From NCBI GenBank assembly GCA_905221605.1, contig CAJNDS010002086.1:1-64000 (forward strand): a DNA stretch of 64,000 nt, written 5' to 3'. A model generated the notes under the pieces. That model ran no database searches and was not told where the DNA came from. It saw only the letters and a list, made by a program, of their open reading frames with translations. The DNA is from Symbiodinium natans. Taxonomy: Eukaryota; Sar; Dinophyceae; Suessiales; Symbiodiniaceae. Of this stretch, positions 20,601-29,900 are shown piece after piece. Within the stretch, counting starts at the first letter, position 1; every line of letters starts with the position of its first letter. The translations under genes were made by a program, and so were the position numbers.

Positions 20601-23600
20601 AAGCCACATTCTGATGTTGAGAGGTCTGCTGGGACCCCCTTGCTGCTGGCTCGCAGAGCTCTGGTTTGAGTCTTGAGCTGTTCAGGGATGTCGCGTCCGA
20701 CATATAGTGGCCTAGAGATCGTGCACAGAAGCCTGAGCCTTGTCCGGGCCTGTCAAGCCACAAGAACTCGGAGTGTGGACTTAGGTCCGAGACTTCGAAA
20801 AAAAGTACCCCTACGTACAATGTTACCATGACCCTTGGAGCCAGGAGAGCACAAGAGAGCGACACAGCGGACAGATTCTCCGAAGATTCCTGGGAAGTAT
20901 CCGAGGCATGGTCAATGAAGCGGTGGAGAGCTTCACACGGGCCGAGGCATGTGCCACGGAGGAGAAGGACTTGGAGAGCGCGGCGCAGTGTCTCGGCTTT
21001 GGCGTTCCCGTTTTCATGGCAAAAGGGCCTGGGCTTCTTCGACTTCTTTGTCAGGTTCTTGTGGTCTCTTGTGGTACTTGTAGGAGTTCAAAGAATCTTG
21101 TTCCCGAACCCTGCTTCGTGACCACCAGCGCCCCAGAATCCACCAACACGCAGAACCTGTGATTGTTCGTGTCCGGGTCTTGTGGGAGTCGTTGGCGAAT
21201 GGGCTCCCGAGGAGGATAGAGTTTTGGCCCGTCAGGGCTTTGTGATTCCTGAAGGTCAACCCTGGCCTGTCTGAGAGAGGGCGTCCTCAGCTTGAATGAG
21301 AGATCTAAAGTCTGGAATATGCAGTCCGACAAAAAGTAGCGGCCATCTCCACTCTCCACAGGTACAGTGCTGCCATGGGTCTGCTACTGCTTTCGGAACA
21401 AAGGTGGGCCTCAGGGCTGTAGGGGCAGAGTTCTTCTCATAAGGTTGGGAGGGGATTGTGCATCGTGGCGTTGGGGATGCTCTGCTGGGGTTTGGAGTTT
21501 GGAGGTTTAGATTTGGGATATACTAACAGTCCTTAAGAGGGATTCTAGTACCCCCCCTATTCGAATCCTTACTAGGGACTGTTTGTGTAAGGGGGGAACA
21601 TCCCAAGGTTTACATTTAGGGCTGTGCCCGCTTCCCAGGTAAAGCATGATTGCTTGGCGTTTTCCAACCGGTGGGCGCAGGTATTCGGAAGCGTTGGCGG
21701 CTTATGACAGGGCTGTCAGAAACTTGGACAGATATTGGAGACACAAAAGCGAAAGCCAGAGCAGCAAAACGCCAAATACCTCGTAAACTTGCAACCCCCC
21801 CCCCCCCCCCCCCCCCAACCCCCCCCCCAACTTGCTGTTTATACGTACATGCACACTCATGCAGACCTTTTCAAGCTCACCGCGCAGTCCCACAAAGAAA
21901 GGAATGCGCCAAGTGCGAGGCATCGGGAGGCATCGAAGATGAATCTGACCTCTGGCCTTGTCGAAATTTCGCAGGGCTCGACTCCACAATCCGGAACTCA
22001 AGCCTTGACGGTGTAGGGTTTAGGGTTTAGGGTTTAGGGTTTAGGGTTTAGGGTTTAGGGTTTAGGGTTTAGGGTTTAGGGTTAGGGTTTAGGGTGCCTG
22101 TATCCGCTTCGTTGACGCTGTGGATCGCGCCAGCTAGCTCCCAACACGAAGACCAGGAAATCCGCCTGGCCCCTTGAATCCCTTGAAGCCATAAGACATG
22201 GGGTCACCCGAAACCCGAAACCCGAAACCCTAAACCCTAAACCCTAAACCCTAAACCCTAAACCCGAAAGGTACTTTCAACTGTTCCCCCGCTGCTGAGG
22301 CCGGCTTCCCTGCTCAGAGGAGGTTTGGGCCGCTCGTGGTGAGGATCGGCCTTGGGGTTTAGGGTTTAGGGTTTAGGGTTTAGGGTTTAGGGTTTAGGGT
22401 TTAGGGTTTAGGGTTTAGGGTTTAGGGTTTAGGGAGTTTAGGGCTTAGGGAGTTTAGGGTTTAGGGAGTTTAGGGTTTAGGGAGTTTAGGGTTTAGGGTT
22501 TAGGGTTTAGGGTGCTCGTTAAGTTTAAGGGGCTCGGGGAGTCCGAGGGCGGGTTCTAACGTGCCCCCCCACACCGCCTTCAACCAGTTTTTGAGTACTC
22601 TTAGAGAGAACATCCCAGGTAGCTCCAGCACAGGCATCCTACATGGTTTTCCTACATCTTCGCTGAGAGCTTCAAGCCCTGTTCCTTTGAATTGACCAGG
22701 GCCCCACACTCTTCGAATGTTCGACTGCCTTCTTGCACAAGCGATATGAAGCCGACCAAAATCACCTACAATCAAACCACGACAAGCTACGACGCTGGGA
22801 CGCTGCTCGCCCGTAGCAAGAGTTTTGCTAGGTGGACTGCTGGCAAATCCTTTAGGCTCCCCCACTCCCCTGACCCCCCTCCATCAGCGACCCTCCATCA
22901 GCGAAAAAGCAGCCAGCTTAGTCGTTAGCTTCTTTTTCACAACAAAGCAACTCTTCTCGCCTGGGTCTTTCCCCTGAACAGCCTGAATTCGGTGCACTTC
23001 TGAAGGTGAAACGGAGCACACTATGACCTCCCCCCTTGGGATGCTCCCCCTTATACAAACACTCCTTCATAGGGAATATGTTTTCCGAAGTGTGCCTTCG
23101 GTGGCCGCCGAAGGCGTCTCTGCGAGTCGGAGCTTTTAGCTGCCTTGCCTGTGAGAGAGAGAGAGGAAAATTCATGGGGGTACTAGAATCCCTATTCATG
23201 ACTGTTCATCCGAAACCAGGAGTTTAGACCGCGCCCGAACTGCGAACCCTTTGGCAGGCACTTTGCGAGCTGGGGCGCTTCGAAGAGGCCCTGGACAGCC
23301 AGCGCCGCGCGACAGCTCTGAGGTATTTAGGGTGTAGGGGTTAGGGTTAGGTGTTGCGCAGATACAGGTGATCGGGTGTGCTTGAGTGGGTTCGTTTAAC
23401 ATTCGGGGGGGGGGGGGGGTGCGACGGTTAAGCTGTGGGTTGTGGATGCCTTTGCTTTCAGGCGTTGCAGGGCCTAGAGTTCAGAGTCTGAGGTCTGGGT
23501 GAGTATGGATTGTTGCTGCTGTTTTGTGCGTGGCGTTGGGACACATTGAGCAGCGTAGTCCCACTGAAGCCCAAAAGAAAGCCCTCCAGTCCTAACAGCT

Positions 23601-25060
23601 GCAAAGCCTAGAACCTTAACATCCCTGAGTTCCATCATTCTGCAACGCTACGATGTTGGAACCCTCAAGCTGAAGATCCATGAGCCGAGTTGAGGACTCA
23701 ATGGAGATTCCAGTTGAATTTTTGTTGCCTGAGAGCCACTCCTGTCTTCCACCCATGGTGGGCAGGGCAGGATGTAGATGCCTTTCACGCTTGATGGCGC
23801 TTCGGTGAGAATAGAATTTACCTGGGCGTACATCCATGCGTCCGCGGAAAAAGGCTTGAGGATGTTCTGGAAGGTCGGGGCCTCTCAGGGGCCTCCCACA
23901 GGGCCGTGGATCCATGAGACCTGCCTAGCACCAAACGCCCTGTAACCCCAACCTTCAGACCCGTCTGGGAGCCCCCTTGCTGGACGGCTCAGAAACCTTG
24001 ACGCTCTGGAAATCCCCCGAAATTCACTCGAGGCCTTTGCCACCCCTGGCCTTTGCCCCAACCTCTCAACGCAAGAAACAAAAGAGAGCCCCTGGGGGCT
24101 CCTGCAAGCCCTAAACCCTGCTTCGAGACCGTCCGAGTGACTGTTTGCCAAAACCCTAAACGGCCCTAAACCCTTAACCCTAAACCCTAAACCCGAAACC
24201 CTAAACCCTAAACCGACACTAGAAGGGTTAAACAAAAAAGCTAAACCTTGCCTCGCCCTGTTTGTCCGTGTGTGAGCCATTACGCCCTAAACCCGCCAAC
24301 TTTATCTATCTTTCGGGGTGCCACTGCTTGCGCTCACAAGGCAAGGCCATTGACCTGTGCTCCGGGCCCGATCCGGGCTTACTGCGGCTTGGAGTTAACT
24401 TACTGAGCAAGCACTGAAGTGAGCTCCAGGCGAAGGGATTTTTAAGAGATTCACCCAGGATTGACCTATCTCCTGGGCTGTGTATTCAGCGAATCCGAAA
24501 ATCCTAAGCTAAGCCCTTGCATGATGGGGCCCGCGCTTGCCAGATCCGCATGTACAGGGTTTAAGCTATTGCTTGTTTAAGATAGAGTCAGGAGTGGCCC
24601 ACTGCAGAAAGTACGCATACACGTACACATGCACATACACATACATATATAGCATTTACATGAAGACACATACTTTTTTTTGATTCTATGATCCCGGTTC
24701 GCGGTTCGCTGCTCCCCACCCAGAACCCTAAACAAACCGCCCTTAGAACCCAAAAAAAATCCCAATTCCTTGAACACTCCTAGACTTCATAAGAGTGGAT
24801 TTTAGGGCGTAAGCCCGTAACCCGATCCGAGGCCCCAAAACCCTGCAGGGAAGAGGGGGAGAAAGGAAGGGGGAGGGAGGTGAGAGTGGGAGGCCCCAAA
24901 GCCAAGATCCCTTGAATGCATTGGCTTCGCTCCATGCCACAACCCCTTGAATGACTTTCTCCGAGGTACAACGTGGCGTTGACATACGCCGGCATGGGCG
25001 ATGCTGACGGCTGTGGCAAAGCGTTGCAGAAAGCACTCGACGCGGACAGGATGCACCTGA
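17626..25060 (+). CDS. Tetratricopeptide-repeat (TPR) protein, multi-exon, incomplete
   Basis: Likely exons: 17626-17693 (DDRRLIDESLTEEPLVLTML), 17738-17842 (LAKARKAEKAAELPPLEMR), about 18758-18832 (ETDDVLAEDLIHPGKKKPAK), about 18931-19152 (MSPRQELFRLALELTAAELK; GLTEKAVATYKTLV), 19396-19478 (LEPACAEAWLNLGICLASQG), 20167-20236 (DEALDAMKKALAVDDMQLAT), about 20472-20550 (YHDAHYNLGLILDEMG), 20906-20995 (NEAVESFTRAEACATEEKDL), 21681-21748 (YSEALAAYDRAVRNLDRYW), about 23228-23322 (ALCELGRFEEALDSQRRATA) and 24966-25060 (YNVALTYAGMGDADGCGKAL). The A-W-x-x-L-G / A-x-x-x-Y-x-x-A pattern is that of TPR helix pairs, which bind other proteins or form the N-terminal arm of enzymes such as O-GlcNAc transferase. 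No catalytic domain is visible, so the role is not assigned. Phases agree for 17,693/17,738 and 23,322/24,966; other junctions are unproven and short exons are missing. The first two or three exons could be a different gene. Confidence 0.55.
20040..20112. repeat. GT/GC-rich simple sequence
   Basis: GTGTGGACGTGTGCGCGTGT-type sequence inside an intron of the TPR gene. A shorter related tract is at 19,533-19,570. Confidence 0.7.
20566..20598. repeat. Short CCCTAAA run
   Basis: Four units immediately after the 20,472-20,550 TPR exon. They end CCCTGAAAAAGCC. Confidence 0.85.
21514..21606 (+). mobile_element. Family C introner-like element, copy 1
   Basis: GGGATATACTAACAGTCCTTA and AAGGGGGGAACATCCCAAGG are the ends. 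Inside, TTAAGAGGGATTCTAGTACC pairs with GAATCCTTACTAGGGACTGT. It lies in the intron before the YSEALAAYDRAV exon. Confidence 0.8.
21795..21830. repeat. Poly-C tract
   Basis: About 34 C residues broken by one AA pair, in an intron just downstream of the 21,681-21,748 exon. Confidence 0.95.
22014..22095. repeat. (TTTAGGG)n array
   Basis: About eleven units with one TTAGGG (one T short). A CCCTAAA run flanked by CCCGAAA units follows at 22,208-22,268, then a longer TTTAGGG array at 22,354-22,513. Confidence 0.95.
22354..22513. repeat. TTTAGGG array with GGGAGTTTAGGG higher-order units
   Basis: Eleven plain units are followed by about five 14-base units of the form TTTAGGGTTTAGGGAG and then plain units again. 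The regular spacing of the GAG insertion suggests expansion of a mutated dimer. Confidence 0.9.
23036..23215 (+). mobile_element. Family C element, copy 2, interrupted
   Basis: The left half GGGATGCTCCCCCTTATACA then CTCCTTCATAGGGAATATG is separated by about 85 bases from the right-half-like GGGGTACTAGAATCCCTATT then CATGACTGTTCATCC. The inserted stretch contains a CCTTCGG...CCGAAGG stem and a GA run. Confidence 0.45.
24600..24668. repeat. CA/TA microsatellite
   Basis: CACATGCACATACACATACA-type repeat in the intron between the TPR exons at 23.3 and 25.0 kb. A (GA)n run of about 16 follows at 25,084-25,115, just after the last TPR exon. Confidence 0.85.
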
Positions 25061-26399
25061 GATGAAGGAATTCTTGTATGTGAGCGAGCGAGAGAGAGAG
25101 AGAGAGAGAGAGAGGGTTGAAGTGTGCCGGGGCTTGCCAAAATAGTGGGTTCGGAGATAAGTGTTTACGAGAGCAGAAGACGAGGTCTTGAAGGCTCTAG
25201 ACGCCGTTTCAGCCGCCCTCCCCTAACAGTAAAGCAGCGCCAGCCTTCCCCGAATTGAAACGAGGGCAGGGGTGCGGGCAAAGGGAGTGAGGAGGGGCAA
25301 GTGGGTGGGGTGGCGCATGATCTGTAACTGACTTTTAACATGGTTTATGATAATCCATAAAACGCACTATCCTCACTTTGATTTGAAACGTTTTTGCGGG
25401 CGTTCTGCTGTTTTCTTTTGTCAGGAGGAAGCGGTCCATAGCAGGCAGCTTGTTGTCCATACAATAGGGCTTTTCTACAATGGAATCCGTTGCTAGTCAA
25501 GGTGCATTGCCATCCTGAACGACACCCAACCGCCAATATTCGTTGAGAAGGGATGAGTTAAGTGCCACTCATCTTGCAAAGTTGGTTTGGATGTCTGTGC
25601 TGATGTCTGTGCTGAAGGCAGGTAATGGCCATCGTCCAGAACTTCGATGGGGATGGCGAGCTCTTCGCACAGCGCCGACAGGAGCATTGTCAGACTAATG
25701 TGCGATCTGATTTTGTGATGCCTGGTAGGCTCCGCAGGTTTGTGGGCAACCTTCTATGACCTTCGACTCGCCCTGAACTCATGGAGAATCCAGGAAAGAA
25801 GGGCTTGCTGGCCTTACGCTGACAAGAATCTCCGAAGCCTTAGGAGCCCTTGAACTGCACGAACCGCCACTGCGCTCCAAAACCCGAGAAGCTGCCGCAT
25901 CTTAAGCCTTAGAACTCAAAACTCTTTTCGTGGGGAAGCTTTTCTGAGCTGGTTTTTCAGGATGAGGCTGCTTTCTTGACCCGGCGCTTGCAGGAGGCCG
26001 ACGGAGGCCACGCACGCATTCAGGGTTGAGGTCTTGTGCCAGTGGCCTCGCACAACATCTTAGTTGGGTCTAAGGTTTATATTAAGTTTGTATTAAGTTT
26101 TATATTACGTTTATATGAAGTTTATATGAAGTTTATATACCTTTAAAAACTGCGAGGAGCTTCAGAATTGCGAGGGTTTGGGGGCAATTGGGGATCGAGC
26201 TTCTTGCACCACAGCCCCATTGGCCCATGCGCTCCAGATTCCGAGCGGCGGCGCTGGCAGCGCCTTAAGGACAGGTAACCGCAGGCAAACTCTGATACGT
26301 TTGATTTCATGTTCGCGAGCTGGTTGAGGGCTCGTGGGAAAGGAGCGTTGCTCATAAGCGGTTGCTGTTGTTAGTTATGTGTTGTCATTGTCTTGTGCG

Positions 26400-26625
26400 G
26401 TGTCTAGTCGTTGAGATTGTCGTTGTGGTCGTCCGGTTGTTGGTTGGGGTGTGGGTTGTGAGGCTTTGGCTTTTTGTTGCTTGGTGGCTTGGTTGCTTGG
26501 TGGCTTGGTTGGTTGCTTGCTTGCTTGGTTTGGTAGTTGGTAGTTTGGTAGTTTGGTTGTTTGGTTGCTTGGTTGTTTGTTTGTTTGGTTGTTTGGTGGT
26601 TGTTATTTGTTTGTTTTTTTTGTTT
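26400..26625. repeat. TTGGTTGCTTGG-type degenerate simple repeat
   Basis: A long stretch with pyrimidine-free-strand bias (G/T only) made of TTGG, TTGCTTGG and TTGTTTGG words. It gives Leu/Val/Cys/Trp-rich frames on one strand and Thr/Asn/Lys/Gln-rich frames on the other. Neither looks genuine. Confidence 0.8.
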
Positions 26626-26823
26626 TTGTTCGTTTTTCGGCGGCGACAGCGGTGTTCAGACGCTGTTGTCATGGAAACCCCATCACCAAACCACAGGCGC
26701 TGAGCCTTGAAACCCCCTCCCTAGCAGCGAACAAATCTCTGAACCCTAAAAACCCTGCAGTCGCGCTCAGCTGCTCAGATTCAGAGACAGCGCCCAGAGA
26801 ACTCTAAACCCCAAACTGTCGGA

Positions 26824-26918
26824 CCCTAAACCCTAAACCCTAAACCCTAAACCCTAAACCCTAAACCCTAAACCCTAAACCCCTAACCCCTAACCCCTAA
26901 ACCCTAAACCCTAAACCC
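26824..26918. repeat. (CCCTAAA)n array
   Basis: About ten units, then CCCCTAA variants. It ends seven bases before the start of the 26,925 exon, so it occupies the position expected of the polypyrimidine/branch region. Confidence 0.95.
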
Positions 26919-26924
26919 CTTGAG

Positions 26925-29900
26925 CCTGCTGAGCCCCTTGAGGAGGTTGTCACGGCGCTTCGGCAGCTCGAAGAGGCTGGGATGCTCCTCCTTATACTAA
27001 CAGCCCCGAATAGGGATTGGGGTCTAGGGTTTAGGGTTTAGGGTTTAGGGTTTAGGGTTATACTAGGGGGTACTACAATCCCTATTAAGGACTGTTCGTA
27101 TAAGGGGGCGCATCCGAACCTTAAAGCACTCAGGAGGTAGGTCTTGCCCCAAAGGCATCCTGGGGCGATAAGGGCTTCGTATGCCGCAGGGGTTTAGGGT
27201 TTGGGGTTTAGGGTTTAGGGTTTAGGGTTTGGGGTTGGGGGTTTAGGGTTTAGGGTTTAGGGCTTGGGCTTGTACTTCAAGCGTGCGTGTGGGCTTTCAA
27301 GGGGACTGATGGTTTTTAGATGCTCTGGTCCTCCGTGCAATCAGAAGTTTGAGCTGAGAGCCCAGGGGGCCTAACCGAGAGCCGAGAGCAGAGCATTTAA
27401 ATTTAGAGTTTAGGGTTTAGGGTTTCGGGTTTAGGGTTTAGGGTTTGCGGGGCCCAGGTCTTTGTGAAGGTGTAGCAGCGACTTAGCTTTGTTGTGACCA
27501 AGCCCCTGGTCCCCTCGTTCTTTGGTCCTCGGGTCCGATCCATTGGCAGCCAAACCGGAGTTTTTGTTCTAGTACACGAGCATCAACTTCCGGCGGACGC
27601 TGTCCCCCACCCACCCCCCCCCCCCCCCAAAAGAAGAAAAACCCAAAAAACAAAACGCGATAACAAAGCCAGGCCAAGCCTGTGAAATTAGTAAACACCA
27701 TCATGCAATGCCCCGATGCAGGCCATGCAAATGGGGGTGGGGGGGGGGGGTCTCATTGTGACGAAAGTTCACATGGAATGTTTGGGTTAACATCCCAAAA
27801 GCCAAACCACCGAATCACCGAACACTTTAATTGACGGGCGCCAAAAAGCATCTTCAAGCTAGCATTTGCAATCTGAAGCTAGGACTTTCTTCGGTCATAG
27901 ACTCACCAGGTTGTGAAGTTAAACCGTAAACCCTAAACCCAAAACCCTAAACCCTAAACCCTAAGAAACCCTAAACACCGAGCGGCAACTGGTCGGAATG
28001 TTGGGAGGATCCGGCCTGGCTGCGGGACCGCCTTTTGGACTCGGCCTCCGGCCGAAACCAGACGGCGCCACTGGGACATGATGTAGGGTTTAGGGTTTAG
28101 GGTTTAGGGTTTAGTTTAGGGTTGGGAATGTTCCCCCTTATATTAACAGTCCTTAATAGGGATTATAGTAGGGTGGGTACGAAAAACCCTATTAAGGAAT
28201 GCCCAAGGTTGGACGTTCAGGGGTGCCGAACCGTGTCGGAGCGGAAGTTGAGGAAGTGTCTCGCAGCTACTGAATTCCTTGTTCAGACACGCAATGGTAT
28301 GCAAGGCCTTAAGAGATGTCACGCCTGCTTCAAAGTGTCACTCATTCCAACCACGTCCGGACGTGACGGCGGGCTTTACGAAGCAGCTGAGGTATGGGAG
28401 CACCTGGATCGAGTCGTTTTGCCATCTGGCCGATGCTGGCAGTCTGTATTGCACCGGAACGGCGCCGCAGCAAATGGCCTCTTGGTTTTTGGGATGCCAT
28501 TTCCTGAGTCGCCCATGGTTCAGCTCCATAGTCTCGTTGTGGTTGCGTGGACGGTGACGTAGCTGTGTGCCTCCTAGTGAGATGAATGTCGTAACGCCGT
28601 AACGAAGAAATAGAAGAGGTACTTCAAAGGCAACTGCCTAATGCCCGTATCGCCGCCCCCTACCCCCCCCTCCCGAACAATCCCAAAACCCTAAACCCTA
28701 AACCTCCCCAAGTCTCCTTCCCAAAGCTTGAAGATTCCACTACAGCTTAGTAGCTGGGTGGGTACACTTTACACTTTTTGGGATACTAAATCCCCTATAG
28801 AACTGAAAGTGTTATTGTTTTTTTTTTGGGGGGGGGTTATGAGCTCAGCAACTAAGACAGACTAAACCCTGGAATCGCTTGGAGCTTCCACTGCAGGCCT
28901 CAGGCTTCAGGCCTTCGCGCTTCAGTCACTAGTCTGTAGCGCCGAGCAGCCAAGAAAAGTCAGCTTGCTGATTTTTTTTGGGATCCCCTGAACCCTGAAC
29001 CCTAAACCCTAAACCTTAAACCCTAAACCCTAAACCCTAAACCCTAAACCCTAAACCGTAAGGACTTCTCGAGGCCGCACTTCGCAGTCTTCCGAAGCGG
29101 CATAGGGTTGGACTTTGGCACAGAAGGAAAAAGGCCCCGAAGCCCACAATGTTCAAGGCTTGGGGTTTAGGGTTAGGGTTTAGGGTTTAGGGTTTAGGGT
29201 TTAGGGTTTAGGGTTTAGGGTTTAGGGTTTAGGGTTTAGGGTTTAGGGTTTAGGGTTTAGGGTTTAGGGTTAGGTTTAGGGTTTAGGGTTTAGGGTTTAG
29301 GGTTTAGGGTTTAGGGTTTAGGGTTTAGGGTTTAGGGTTTAGGGTTTAGGGTTTAGGGTTTAGAAGAAGTCCCCACCAGTGGCCGAGGTCGTTTTCGGCT
29401 CCAGCATTGGCTGGCAGTGCTTCCTGGGGCATCTCCACCTCGGGCCCCAGGGACTGGAAGGTGTAGGGTTTAGGGTTTAGGGTTTAGGGTTTAGGGTTTA
29501 GGGTTTAGGGTTTAGGGCATCGGAGTTGAGGAGGTTGGAGTTTACGATCTTTGCGAGAGTTGAGGGTGGGCAACAATGGGTTTAGGGTTTAGGGTTTAGG
29601 GGGGCTTACCGTGTGCATTTTTTGAACTTCGGGCTTCCTGGCCATTGAGGATGTTGAAGAGGTCTTCCTTGCCGACAACGTTTGAGGTCCATGTTCAGGG
29701 AACCCGCAGCCGAAGGTCCCCCCTGTGTGCGCCGCCGCTTTGTCCCACAGAGCCAGAGCGTGACTCCACCCTCGTAGAAAGCCGGTCCCAGCGTGTGGGA
29801 GGGGGAGTGGGGTGGGGGGAGTCCTCATTCTTTGTTGTAGCCCTTTCGTGGGTAGATTCGGATATGGATGGACCTTCCCAAACCCTGAAAGCCCCAGAGA

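Larger units (their letters stand above)
25061..26920. other. Intergenic or intronic stretch, one weak exon
   Basis: An AG-flanked stretch at 25,998-26,027 reads EADGGHARIQ and could be a small exon. Otherwise I see AT-rich direct repeats of TATATTAAGTTTGTATTAAG near 26,080-26,135 and a TTGG-rich tract. The boundary between the TPR and methyltransferase genes must lie in this interval, but no stop or start codon could be assigned. Confidence 0.3.

Noticed and set aside
22354..22513. CRISPR array or bacterial tandem repeat
   Set aside because: Units are contiguous with no spacers, and the genome is clearly eukaryotic with split genes.
26362..26807. Hydrophobic Val/Leu/Cys/Trp-rich open frame resembling a membrane protein
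   Set aside because: Derived from the G/T-only TTGG repeat; the opposite strand is equally open.
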